This document shows, piece after piece, positions 11,062-31,622 of a DNA stretch of 31,622 bases. Position numbers and translations under genes: made by a program. The notes beneath the pieces were generated by a model. That model was not told the DNA's origin. It saw nothing but the letters and a program-made list of their open reading frames with translations, and made no database searches. Source of the DNA: Saccoglossus kowalevskii (Eukaryota > Hemichordata > Enteropneusta > Harrimaniidae); contig NW_003106602.1 of assembly GCF_000003605.2 (NCBI RefSeq), positions 271,599 to 303,220 of the forward strand, in the 5' to 3' direction. Each line of letters begins with the position of its first letter. Position 1 is the stretch's first letter.

Positions 11062-11105
11062 CTCTTCATTCAGCCACTCATTCTATCGACGTTCCGCCAT
11101 ATTGG
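11062..11105 (-). promoter_or_regulatory. Probable atlastin leader exon and core promoter
   Basis: Read on the minus strand, this is CCAATATGGCGGAACG through GAATGAAGAG, followed by donor GTAAAC. AATATGGCGG resembles the YY1 element found near animal transcription starts. It would splice to the acceptor just before the atlastin ATG (8619). The leader would contain short upstream ORFs: one beginning at 11100 (five codons, then TAG) and an ATG-Ser-Gly-stop. The transcription start is not visible directly; RNA data would be needed to fix it. Confidence 0.4.
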
Positions 11106-11480
11106 TTTAAATTTGATCACGTGATACAACGTGATAAAAAAAAAAAAAACTGAAAAAACCTTTGACCTCAGTACAGTTCATTTTTTTATTTTCCGTACCT
11201 TTTCGCTGGGTACTGACACATAGCATACCAACATCTCAGTTCTTGTCTTTAAATGTATCCCAACGTTATTAAAAGAATATTGATTCATACCGAAAACATA
11301 AATGTGAAAAAAAAAAACATATTTAATTACAATGAAATTCAGAATTTCTAAAAAATGAGATTAGTGGTATTGAAAATAAATAGAGCATAATATTATAAGC
11401 ATATAGTTTATAAATATATAGTCTGTACAAAATCTACCATGAGTTTTGTGGCTTGCAACCATTCGTAACTTAGTTAGCGT
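11106..11480. other. Intergenic region, possible bidirectional promoter
   Basis: AT-rich sequence between the putative minus-strand atlastin leader and a possible plus-strand first exon. It contains the E-box at 11117 and A-runs (11136-11149, 11309-11317). Confidence 0.35.
11117..11124. promoter_or_regulatory. E-box TCACGTGA
   Basis: Palindromic CACGTG core of USF/TFE3/MITF-type bHLH sites (known). It lies about 20 bases upstream of the putative atlastin leader, in promoter position. Confidence 0.45.
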
Positions 11481-11575
11481 CCCGCGCCATTTTGCTGGTT
11501 AGTAATCGATGCTGAACTACATCTGAGGAACTTTAGTGTGTTGATTTGGGTAACATCATCCAGTACTTTTACCAT
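11481..11575 (+). other. Possible first exon of an unknown plus-strand transcript
   Basis: GC-richer start with a YY1-like GCCATTTT (11486-11493), then no long frame, ending ACCAT before a strong donor GTAAGT (11576). A polypyrimidine-AG acceptor at 11705 could receive it. Alternatively the motif is read from the minus strand as AAAATGGCGCGG. No homolog is known to me. Confidence 0.25.
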
Positions 11576-11705
11576 GTAAGTACAGCCTTGCCAGGCGAGA
11601 GTTTGAGTTCCCATGGCTGCGATATATATTCGTAATACACAATTTTTGACACATCGCTAAAGTGTGTTAATACTGGTAAGCCTGAATCCCTTTTTATTGC
11701 CCTAG

Positions 11706-11919
11706 ATTTGAACTTGAAATAATGGGTTGTTTAACTCGGAAGAAGGTTCTCTCCTTGGGAAGCGACTGGGGTGCGTCGTTGATGTGCGTCCAGTACCTGA
11801 GAAGTATACCTCTACCCAGATATTCCAAATACGAGAATGTACCCCGTCTAAACAGTTCTACGAAAATGCTTGTCCAACATAGACGACGGTTCTTCTGTTT
11901 TACAATTTGTCGTCTATGA
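11706..11919 (+). other. Candidate exon with 65-codon ORF of unknown function
   Basis: Follows the acceptor 'ttttattgccctag'. The ORF runs 11722-11919, begins MGCLTRKKVLSLGSDWGASL and is basic toward its C-terminus (HRRRFFCF). The 3' end overlaps a 10-bp inverted repeat. I do not recognise it, and it could be chance in a non-coding RNA. Confidence 0.2.
11878..11918. repeat. Perfect 10-bp inverted repeat
   Basis: CATAGACGAC at 11878-11887 and GTCGTCTATG at 11909-11918, separated by 21 bases. It can form a hairpin at the end of the 65-codon ORF. Confidence 0.7.
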
Positions 11920-13389
11920 TATGAACCGTTTCCGTCAGAATTTTGAATGGTTGTTTTGAGCTCTAGACCACTTTTAACTGGATTATCAGAATTATAGATG
12001 CAATTCTTGCTTACCCTTTTGCCAAATATTCATACACAGCTCACCCCTTTCCCCCACTATGGATAGTCTATTCCAATTTAACACCATTGAGTATATTCAT
12101 GAATACTGTTAGATTCTTTCTCGACGCATGAGAACAGTTTATGCACGCTTACACAGCTTACATGTAAAAAGATTACGTATATATGATTGGCATTTTACAG
12201 TCTTAGCATAAAAGTGCGACTTTGAAGTGACAAATAGTATATGACAAATTGCATCTCAATATTGCAAACGTGTGCACTTTGACATGCTCTACCCCCAGAT
12301 GCACAGTTTATTCCGCTATCTCGTGTGGGCGATAACGACAACACCGGAATGAATGGTTGGGCAGACAGGAGTCTCAATTGCTTGAGACCCATTATATCTT
12401 GCCCTGGATGATAAGAGGCAGTGGCGAAACATACACCAATAATCGCATCTTTGATTTGCCGAAGGCAGAAAACATTAAGATTCTGTTAATCCATGCATCG
12501 AGTTACATTCGTTAAAACGGCATGTGTATATTTCAACGTGTTTCATAGTATACACCCCACCCTCAAGGAGCTGCATGAGTTGCGCCCTCACCGGTACGGT
12601 TGTTAACTAATAGCAAAGAGCGCATTGTTGTTGTTGCCCGCGATGTCAAACGAAAAGAGAGATAAGATACCGTGTCTCATATCTCAGTTCATCGTGTATT
12701 GTTTGTATATTTCCCGATTACTACTAGCCGCGCTGCATCACATCTTCAGTTGTTGCATATATTCGGCTCAATGTATTTTCCATTGTATATCGGTACTATA
12801 TGATATTATTTATTTGACAACTAAATGTGCTAGATTTAAAGCCAGTGAATATGTAAAGTTAACCACAAACTGCGCATTGTTTCCTTGACAACCCAATTTG
12901 AAACATAATGAATATATTTGCAACACCGAATCCGAAATTAAACACAGTTAAAAGGGCGGTGGTCTCCGCGCAGCACGTGTTCGGATTTCATGTATTGGCC
13001 AACTTCTTGATCTTGGACAAGTTTTCTTCGTACACTGGTATTACAATAGCAACATTTCTAAATAATAATGTAAAATATTAGTTCAAGTTTGTATGTATAC
13101 TGTTCTAAAGAGACAGTAACCGAAATTGCGTCTGCAACGACAAAATAAAGTAAAATCGTTAATACATCTATCAAATGTCTAGCGCCTGAGACATATCGAC
13201 AACTGTTACTATACATTACATAATCAGTCCGTACAATCTTCAATAATAATGATTGGTGAAGCCTTAAAAGCCCAGAAATATCGGCTGAAACTCTAGAAAA
13301 ATACTTTGCTGTCTGGTAAATGTATTATCTGCAGACATTACAGAAAAAATAATACCAACCACTCAAGGATGATGACGTAGTTGGGAGCA

Positions 13390-13397
13390 TGACGTCA
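13390..13397. promoter_or_regulatory. Consensus CRE (TGACGTCA)
   Basis: Perfect CREB/ATF palindrome; a near copy, ATGACGTAG, lies 20 bases upstream. It sits mid-intergenic, so the target gene is unclear. Confidence 0.4.
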
Positions 13398-14758
13398 TCA
13401 GGTTCGAAGGGCATTCTCCGGGTCAGAACTGTCGAGGTAGTATACAGAAGTTATTTATACATTTAATTCTGTGGGAGAATACAAACAAATTGGCCAATAA
13501 AAACAATTATGCAACAACGTGAAAACACTGCCTTCATTACGAGATTAGGTAAAGTAGCTTGACTGAACTAAATTTCAATCCATGACGTAAATTATGATCG
13601 CAATTTTCTCTTATAGTGAAGAAGGTTGAATCATTTGACATTTTTGAGGATTTTTTTTTCACGTACACGTGTATGCAGAACCTTTATTTTCAGAGTTTTT
13701 TTTAAAAAATATTTTAGCTATATATTCATTTCCATGCTACGTTTCCAAAACTTTATATAAAAATTAAATGACTCTTCTGGTCGCCTCATATTCATTTAAA
13801 TATTTCAAAGTAATTTTGCACACCCAATTCTCCTCCCCTAAAATCGTACTCTTCAAATATTCGCACCTTGTAACTATCTCTTTCCTCACTCACATATGTA
13901 CAAGATGGATATTTTACAGATCGTGACTGTCTTTTATATAAATTCCATGTAAATGCTTCCGGGTCAATGTAGATCTCTGTAAAATGCCTAGAATGTTGTT
14001 TTACGAATTGTGATATGCTGTACTCTGAGTCAATGAAAGGATATCGATGACTTTGGGGTCACCGCACTTTTTATTCAACATACTAAAAATCCATATGTTG
14101 TATCTCAGAGTTATCATGTTATATTACGTATAACGTTAGTATACTAACATTCATATACAATTTACTATAATTAATATTGCCCGATGATTTTACAGATTAA
14201 TCGAAAATTATGTGATCCCATTTTATTATTACAAATATATGAACATCGGGCCCGAAAGTAAATAGTCTAGAGAACAAATGAATGCTGTTTGAAAATTATT
14301 AATGGGGTTGACCGTGACGTACGAAATCCGAGGTGCTGGAAATCGGACTATCTCGCCAAATATGTCTATACAATAAAATAATTACTACATGTATTTTAAT
14401 CTAAATCTACACATCATATGTTATCGCACGTGCGTTAGATTGATTCTATGTCAAGTTTGAGTTCATACTTAATCAATATTCTGATTGGTTATTTGTTTTC
14501 ACTGTATTCGCATTATTTTCCATGTAATTATTCAGTATGTCTTAGCCTATGTGACAAGATAACATTATAGAATAGTATCACAATCTTCGTGGATACAGTA
14601 TATAAAGATAAGCTTAGCGTAAAGCCTGTAAAGAAACAAAAAAAAAACACACCATAAAATCCTCAATGAATGAAAAATACATATTGGATTATCAATATTG
14701 CGTGTTTTGATGTTAACGTTGACAACATTATGTATACGCCACACTTAATTTGGTGTGG

Positions 14759-14766
14759 TCACGTGA
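14759..14766. promoter_or_regulatory. E-box TCACGTGA
   Basis: Second perfect TCACGTGA between the two genes; its function is inferred from sequence only. Confidence 0.3.
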
Positions 14767-15335
14767 TAAAACAGTACGACACATTTCGACAACCGGAAAG
14801 GCTGTTATTACTCAATCAAAGCACGTTAATGACTGTCCCAATGTGTTTTACATGACTTTATTTTATTACACAAGTCTAAGCTTTATCAATGTTCATTTGT
14901 TATCTGAGTTGTTCATGTCACTAAGATATGCATTACTATTGCTTTCATCCCTCCCTTTTTTCATGTCGAATTTCGGACAATGAAGGCAGACGAGGTGTAT
15001 TATCTTTACAATAGATTTTTTGGACTCATGACATCAATAAATTGGTCAAGTACGCTATCGATATGAAGTATGTTAAAACATTTGTAACTACTTTTTGGCT
15101 GCATATTTCGATATTAATTATTGACCATTTGCAACACAGGGTCAGAAAATCACATTTTGGAATTAGTAGATGGGTTTGTAAAAACTTTTCGTTAAAGGAT
15201 GTAGTAGATGTTATTGCAATTGCATAGCACATCTCTGTAACATTTTCATTGAATCCCATCAAGTTATATGTTTTTAGAAAGCTTATTTTTAAAATAATAT
15301 GAAATAAATAGTCCAACAAAAAATGAACCGTGTAA

Positions 15336-15343
15336 TCACGTGA
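15336..15343. promoter_or_regulatory. E-box TCACGTGA
   Basis: Third perfect TCACGTGA, extended to the palindrome ATCACGTGAT and followed by a GATCAC step. Confidence 0.3.
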
Positions 15344-16737
15344 TCACTGTGCAAATAGAGAGGTGTTATTTTCGAAGAAACCGAAATAAGGCCACAGAAA
15401 TTATGTTCGCAGTACTTAGAGATAATATAAAAGGTTTGAATTCAATTTCCCATTTCGTCTACTGTTGCGTGACCCAGATTTTGATTTCATAACACTGATA
15501 ACGCTTTTTAAATACATCGTCAACGTTGTTTTGAAATATGACACCCCGTGTCAGAGTTCACAAAAGGGAGAGTTGTGTCGTATTTTCTAAATTCAAAGTG
15601 GTAGACAAATTATTTTTGCCAGATTTTATTAGCAGCTATCAGAGAATACCTATGCCAAAAATCACCGTCGTGGAGCAGCTGGGAGTCGAGATCAACTTTC
15701 TAGACTAACCCCAAACACCGGTGTTTTTTTTATGCGTGAAAAATCACAAAAAAAACATAAAACACACTGTATCTCAGAATTACTCAAAATGTATTACCCT
15801 CTCAAACCATCGCTACAATTGTTTTTTTTTTCTAGTTGAATGCATGCTTTATATGTTCGTGTAAAAGAATGAGGAAATTTTGAATTCTCAAATAAAAACT
15901 GAACCTCAACTACATCCTTAAAATGACAACATTGAACAACGACTGACAGTCAGACCCTGGCGAAGTCTCTATCTGCGTCTGAATTCACGAGTATACTTTC
16001 GCTCTAAAATGTTCTACATATGTTCATATTTATCTAAAGTTTACTTCTTCCTAGTTGTTTAGTTCCATTGATCGTGTATTGATTTGATATATGCATTAAT
16101 ACTTAAAGTTACAACTGGAAAATCTGATGAAATCTAGATAAAATACAATAAATTTGGGAAACAGCGAAACTAAGGAAAACAAACAAAACAGCAACATTGA
16201 CATTCATCGTTAATGTGATTGTACTTTCAGTAAAAACGTTTTCTTTCTTCTAATTAAAATTCTTCTTCTAAAGTTTTGTGCATAATTTCGTACAATCTCA
16301 GTCTCCCGACTTCATTATTCTGATTAAAATCCGATGCAGGTATAGGTTTATTTTTATTTTCATATTTTATTTATTTATGACTGTTTTTTTTGGGGGGGTT
16401 ACTTGCCGTTATAATGTTTTTGTTTTTTTATTGAGACACGATTTTAATCAGATTGCCGACTTCATCTACGCTTCCGTGGAAAACACAGTAACCCCCAATG
16501 CATATAACTTGCTGTGCATATTGAAAACATATTTCTTTTAATTAGATAAAAGTAGAATATTGGTGTCAGCAAGACAGTTGCACAAATGTTCTAAAATCGC
16601 CACTTCAGCTATTAATGGTCCACCCCTTTAATAGTCCCCATGACAGTCGGACGCGGGCTGAAAGCGCCCCCATTATTTTCAGTGTGTTCCATGCGGGCGC
16701 TATCATGAGCGAAAATATATCATGTGACATTCTAACA

Positions 16738-16745
16738 CCAATCAG
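16738..16745 (+). promoter_or_regulatory. CCAAT box of PPP2R5D promoter
   Basis: CCAATCAG is the preferred NF-Y site. It lies 78 bases before the start codon, next to GC-rich patches (16650-16700), consistent with a core promoter whose start site falls between about 16770 and 16815. Confidence 0.5.
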
Positions 16746-16822
16746 TGAGCATAGATTTATGTTGGCCTAGTGTCACATTACAAGGGTAGGAAACGAAACG
16801 ACACCAGTCTTGTCATAGAAAT

Positions 16823-26863
<10,041 letters not shown>

Positions 26864-26938
26864 GTAATTTTTATATTTAACTCTTCATTAACTTTATACC
26901 CTACACTATGCAAATCATAGGGCTTGTTATACCATGAT

Positions 26939-26963
26939 TACCGTAAAAACTCGATTAATTCGC
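26939..26963 (+). repeat. Left TIR and TA target site of the 1.9 kb element
   Basis: TA, then CCGTAAAAACTCGATTAATT and CGC. It mirrors 28819-28843 on the other strand with one mismatch. Confidence 0.85.
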
Positions 26964-27823
26964 AGTAGTAAAAATAATTATTTTTTCAAGTGCACGAATT
27001 AATAGCGTAAAAACAGAAATTATTGGTTTTTGGTGCGCGAATTAAAAGAGTACTTTTAGATCGATTCAAAAGGGAGCTGTTTTCATAAATTTATTAGTGA
27101 TTTGTTTTGTTTTCCAATGAACATGATTACAGGACGTTTTTTTAGTGCCTCTGAGACTCGTGGCTAGCGAAATTCATGGCGTACAGTCGAGCAGAGAACA
27201 CGCACTGCGTCAAGGACCACGCACCATGTTACACTTGAAATGGAACAGTGAAATGGCAAAGGTTACTCTGTACACAAACAAACAATGAACACGTGGCTAC
27301 AAAGTAGCCGTCTAGCTGCCTTTTTTTTATTTTTTTATTGGCATCGCCCGGGCGATGTTATGGCAGATATTACGAAGCCCATCTTGTCGGGAAAAATAAC
27401 CCTGCGTTGATAAAAAATGATCTCAGAAAATGTTTAGAAAAAACAATGTTTCGCGTTGACCAAATATAATCATGCAAAGTGTAAATTCAAAGTGTTTTAA
27501 TACATTGGTGAGAGGTCGCATTTTACGTGAACAAGAACATGCACTAAGAAGGAAAAGCAAGCCAAAGTCGAAACGGGGTGCATCATGGACATGACACAAC
27601 ACACGATGCGACAACTGAGTGATAGCGACATCATTTTGGGACGCAATTGAACTTCAAGTACTTCTTTGCAAAACTTGCTGCGCGGCGATGCTGACATCAA
27701 GTGTGTGGTGACCGGAGTTTGACCTCAAGTCACGCACTGAACTGGCGCGTTACCTTAGCAACCTTTTTGTTTTGTGCCCCGCGCGTCAATCTAGTATAAT
27801 TGTTATTTTATCCGAAGATACTG

Positions 27824-27953
27824 TAATTACGCAACTTGTATGCAACTCTGTACTGGCTTTGAATATATCAACGCCGTTTGCTTAGTGCACTGATTTTCTA
27901 ATTACGCAAATTTGTTTACAATATTGTACCGGCTCTGAATATTTCAACTTCGT
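27824..27953. repeat. Diverged direct duplication inside the element
   Basis: TAATTACGCA(A)..., TGTAC(T/C)GGCT(T/C)TGAATAT and TTCAAC-like blocks occur in two copies about 75 bases apart (27824-27876 and 27899-27953). Confidence 0.7.
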
Positions 27954-28369
27954 AATGTATTGCTTTCATGATAATTATTTTTTTAAGCACGCGTTTGAAT
28001 TACGTGCAGCATTGGGCAATGACCTCCAGAGTTCATGGACTGATATTTAAATTCGGGCCACCCAGCTTGACGCAAATCAATATAGTTACTTATCATTTGT
28101 TCAAAAAATCTTTCAACTCTCACAAATACCATGGACGCGAAGAGTTAACTGGGGGTTAAATGAAAAGGAACGTCTTTCTTGGACAAAAAATATGTCAGTA
28201 CAAGATTATGTGTGCAAAGTTAGATTTATAGAACGTACATGACCGCTTAACTCTGTGTTTTTTCCCGAATTTGGTATATGAAAATGTAACACGAGGTCAA
28301 TCGCCCGACCAATCAAAAACGTCAATTTGCGCACCATGGGGCGGTTCACTTAAATGACATAATAGAATA

Positions 28370-28468
28370 ATGGCGGACACATGGTCGATGCAACCCTGTG
28401 GACCAGCGACGAAAAAGCCCTGTACTAAGCTTTCCATCACGGAAATTCGTAATCGATGTGTTGGCTGA
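28370..28468 (+). pseudogene. Possible transposase or captured-exon remnant
   Basis: A 32-codon frame opens MADTWSMQPCGPATKKPCTK and continues LSITEIRNRCVG before TGA. The Lys-rich 'KxxxTKLSITE' is loosely like the start of the N-terminal DNA-binding domain of pogo/CENP-B-type transposases. This is too short to be sure, and chance is quite possible. Confidence 0.15.
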
Positions 28469-28818
28469 TGGATTTTTATCGACTAAGTAATAATCTTGCC
28501 CAACATCTGTAGTGTCGTGGGGGAATGATTTTTTTCAGGTCAAATCTTTACCGAACCTAAACTGCTTGCTAACTGAAAGGCTGTGATGATGGAGATCATC
28601 TGTGATTGCGGCTACACCAAGTACTGGTAACATAAAAACTCAAACAAAATGTATATTTTTAATGCCTTCATGCAATATATTCTGAGTTATCCACTTTATT
28701 CTGGCCCGCGAATTAATAGGATACAATTTTAAACATGTTTTTGAACGCCGCGAATTAAAAGGATACATTTAAAAATTAGCGTTCGAAAATAAAATGGGTG
28801 CGCGATTTAACAGAGACC

Positions 28819-28843
28819 GCGAATTAATCGAGTTTTTACGATA
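28819..28843 (-). repeat. Right TIR and TA target site of the 1.9 kb element
   Basis: Read on the minus strand: TA, then TCGTAAAAACTCGATTAATT and CGC, the partner of the left end. Confidence 0.85.
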
Positions 28844-30058
28844 GTGTACTTAATTTAACTCTGTGCTTGTCCCACTACTTGCAGCATTATCTCTCTGTGT
28901 TGAAATAAAACATGGATCATGTTAGTGGAAGCATTTTATGTAAATACTAGCATCAATTTCATTTGCAAACAATTGTGTCCATGAAACCATGTCAGAAGTC
29001 AGACAAATTTGCTAGTTTGACAACCTCTATATGTTTAGTATTATGAATTCCAACCTGTGTCACTATGTCACCTGTGTCATTGACCTGTGTCAGACAGCTT
29101 GAAGAATAGTCTGAATTGTTTCCACATCTAAGAAAATGACCCCAGTCATGTTGCTATGGTAATGAAATATTTCATTGAAAATTGGCAGGAATCATGTTTT
29201 TTGTTGGAAAGACTGTCACTAGAAGCAAGTCCAGTTCGTAGAAGATTGTTGACTTGAAAGAATATTCTTGCCCAATATACATCCTGTTAGACAGCATAAT
29301 GGAACATAAGGACATTTTTAGTAGTTTATGTCAGATATTATTTCCAGCTGGCTGCAAGTGGGGTGAGCACACACAGAATATTAGATGTTTTGAATTGGCT
29401 CTTGAATATTTGTGAGCTAAGTTTAACCAGTCACAACCATACCATCTTTGATCAAACCACAGATTTTTTTTATTGATCCATTGAAAGAAGTGGAGCTAAT
29501 GGAAACTTATATTCATTGAACATAATAGGTCCTTGATGCACATCTTTTTTTCTCCCCACATCAGATTCAAAATGGCCAACTAGTATATATTTTGTTTCAT
29601 CAAGTGCTGTTCCTGCGCCATATCTTTGACATGACTTGACCGATTTTGTCAATAAAAGTGTTCCAAAAGAACATAAAGCCTGGCGCAGTCACTTGAGTTC
29701 TTTACAGGGTAGTACTTGTGTGTAGACTGAAATAGTACTTGGGCTAATAAATCACTTAATGAACCATTCAAATATTCATCAATTTAATACCGTGGGACTG
29801 ATCACTATATCATAAAATTATAAATAGTGCTAGCACAATATCAGATAATCAACTCATGAACTCCAACTACACGGCAGAAAATTACTACTTGATTGAGCTT
29901 TACACCCACAGGACCCTGTTATGGGTGTCCCCTCAGCATTCAACCATTGTGCTCTTAATTCAGTATCTGCTGTTGCTTTATTTTCACCACCAAAATATGT
30001 TCACATTAATTGATCATATTATTATAAAGAGCTTTATGGGAGTTGTTTACCACAGCTT

Positions 30059-30075
30059 AAAAAAAAAAAAAAAAA
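30059..30075. repeat. A homopolymer run
   Basis: Sixteen to seventeen A residues. There is no retroelement-like sequence ahead of it and no flanking duplication that I can see. Confidence 0.8.
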
Positions 30076-30597
30076 CGATTTTGTTAAGTACCTTTATAGA
30101 ATAAACCATGTGTGGGGTTTTATCTAGTACTCTATTGAACACCCAAATTGGTTGTCTTATTGAACATTTCTTAAACACTATTTTATGGCATTTATTCAAT
30201 TACAATCTTTGAAAAAAAAAGTAAATATAAACGAAAAATTGCATTCATGGATGCTGAATCATTAAAATACGTCTTATTTTGACCATACATAACAATTTGT
30301 CAATACTAATTTCCGTTCACATTAAATCCTGTGTTCTGCATGAAATTGAACATACAAAAGTAGGCAAACAAAGGTCATAGTGGTGTCAACAACACACCAT
30401 ACTTCTTTCTGAAAGTTGGGAGTTTTGACATTGAACTATATAGAAAAAGTTCAAAATCAAATAATAAAGCGCCTTTCACACATCGGGCGAGATCTCGCAT
30501 TGAATGGTAAATTACATATTACTTAAATGCCTTCATTATCAATTGAACACATACAATAGTATATTGTATGGCTCTGCACTTTTTAATCCTTTTATGC

Positions 30598-30745
30598 TAC
30601 TGTAGAATACTTTGTCTTGAATTTATTTCCAGAGTAAAATCAGAGAAAATTTACTCCAATGAAACTAAACAATTTATTTATGAAAACAAATTGTACATAT
30701 CATCACCCCAAATTGCTGCATGATAAAGTATGATATTCTACGTTA
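30598..30745. mobile_element. TACTGTAAAA-family MITE, diverged copy D
   Basis: Starts CTACTGTAGAATACTTTGTC and ends with AAAGTATGATATTCTACGTT, which, inverted, resembles the left end with a small insertion. The interior GAATTTATTTCC...GAGAAAATTTACTCC follows the family pattern. Confidence 0.45.
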
Positions 30746-31622
30746 TTGTACGTATAGCACCAAATTTCAAAAGATTTCATTGTTTCTTAAAAAGCTGTGT
30801 CTGCATCCATTTCAAGACTTATAAGCAACTTGTCTTAAGGGGTTAGCATACGTTTAATGTGTTTTTTTCAAGATTTTTTTGTATTTTAAATTATTGATGG
30901 TTATGACAGTATCTATGACTGTGCTTTTATTCTAAACAAAAACTCCATTTTATAAGGCATATTTCGACGTTTTTTTCTATTTCAAAACATTGCCACGTGT
31001 GATTGTTTATAAACACCACCAACATAAGCACAACACTCGCATGAAAGTAATCCTAATTGACACTTGATGAAAAATCTGATTTGCATATCAATACTACAAA
31101 GTTTATGTAATTACGGTACTAATTTCGCCCAGCCTTCCGCTTTTACACCCACAGCTTATTGCTTGATTTTCGACCACGCGGTCTTGTCCGACCGGAAACC
31201 GACAGCATTTTAATCGCTCATTTTTTTCGCTCGCTCATTGAAAACAGTGACTGCTAGCCAAAACACTGATCACACATGAGTAGTCGAAATGGTGGTTTTT
31301 CAAATCTAATAGTTGCATGACACTCAATCGTCAAAGCATGGAGGTACTAGTATGTCCCTGGTCAAAGCAACTTAACTGGGACCTCTTGTTACGTGTTTTC
31401 GATGCTTGTTCTAAATGTAATATTTTATTTTAATGAGACAGTTACGTGAAAAGGGCATAGGTAACTTCTTTCGACAGAGCAGAGAAACGAGGAAAATGTT
31501 AATGAATAATTCCAAAAATAACGATACCAAAACCACGTCGGTCCAAAGCGGTCGGTCTGGTATAATTTTACATTAAATTTTCAAAATTAACAGAACCATA
31601 TTTGTCTGTATTATCAACAGGA

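Larger units (their letters stand above)
11920..16650. other. Intergenic DNA with no recognised gene
   Basis: Both strands were read for conserved exons and none was found; ORFs of 60-97 codons here lack any family signature. It contains a CRE at 13390, E-boxes at 14759 and 15336, the palindrome GTTAGTATACTAAC at 14134-14147, and a T/G run near 16384-16398. Confidence 0.6.
26941..28841. mobile_element. Non-autonomous TIR DNA transposon, TA target site (pogo/Tc1-mariner-like)
   Basis: The ends carry a 23-bp inverted repeat with one mismatch at the outermost base, with core CGTAAAAACTCGATTAATTC. TA flanks both sides (26939-26940 and 28842-28843). Subterminal copies of CGCGAATTAA with AGNGTAC or AGGATAC occur at about 26995, 27033, 28708 and 28749, and a variant at 28799. 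The interior has no transposase; its longest frames are short. It also holds a 16-bp palindrome (27342-27357) and a 75-bp-period duplication (27824-27953). TA duplication and a CAGTAAAACCTCG-like end are typical of pogo/Tigger elements (known); the placement is inferred. Confidence 0.85.
26864..31622 (+). other. PPP2R5D intron 12, partial (more than 4.7 kb)
   Basis: Very long compared with the other introns; much of the excess is the 1.9 kb element at 26941-28841. Also holds a diverged MITE (30598-30745) and an A-run (30059-30075). The segments 28844-30597 and 30746-31622 contain nothing I can name, though 31120-31250 is richer in CG and may be another insertion. Confidence 0.7.

Noticed and set aside
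15026-15319. 97-codon minus-strand ORF in the intergenic region
   Set aside because: Overlapped by an ORF on the opposite strand; no conserved motif, no convincing splice or promoter context.
29470-29652. 60-codon minus-strand ORF in PPP2R5D intron 12
   Set aside because: The composition looks protein-like in places, but no family could be named and it lies antisense inside an intron. Possibly part of a repeat.
30836-31560. Possible further transposon at the right edge (CG-richer patch and GTCGGT/ACCGAC repeats)
   Set aside because: No paired terminal repeats could be matched within the window.

Overview
This window is AT-rich eukaryotic nuclear DNA, about two-thirds A+T by eye. It has small exons with GT/AG introns, microsatellites and short inverted-repeat transposons. 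The proteins are animal, and their closest resemblance by recall is to bilaterian sequences. Small-to-medium introns and many MITE-like repeats suggest a marine invertebrate (deuterostome or lophotrochozoan). The species cannot be fixed by eye, and nothing looks bacterial.

Two conserved genes stand head to head, and both run off the window. On the minus strand, 154-8614 holds the first five coding exons of an atlastin GTPase (221 codons). They cover the P-loop, switch I, DTQG and RD motifs; the rest of the GTPase domain, the helical bundle, the membrane hairpin and the tail lie left of base 1. On the plus strand, 16823-26863 holds twelve coding exons (393 codons) of a B56 regulatory subunit of protein phosphatase 2A, of the PPP2R5D (gamma/delta) class. 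They include the short N-terminal exons and the LxxIxE-binding pocket; the C-terminal exons lie right of base 31622. All splice phases are consistent from exon to exon.

The 8.2 kb between the two start codons holds the probable atlastin leader exon and promoter near 11062-11125, and a possible plus-strand first exon near 11481-11575 that leads to a 65-codon ORF of unknown nature. It also contains three perfect TCACGTGA E-boxes, a consensus CRE, and the PPP2R5D promoter with a CCAAT box at 16738. No other protein gene was recognised there.

The introns carry most of the mobile DNA: a 1.9 kb TA-flanked terminal-inverted-repeat element with a pogo/Tc1-mariner look (26941-28841); two copies of a TTAA...CCCTTT MITE resembling piggyBac non-autonomous elements; at least five pieces of a TACTGTAAAA MITE family, one ending 28 bp from an atlastin splice acceptor; a long hairpin at 3572-3700; a degenerate satellite-like array at 600-1345; and AAAT, ATAGA, CA and TA microsatellites. 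The two genes have no obvious shared pathway (ER membrane fusion and phosphatase targeting). I found no convincing undescribed gene system. The most notable items are the transposon families, their closeness to splice sites, and the structure of the intergenic promoters.
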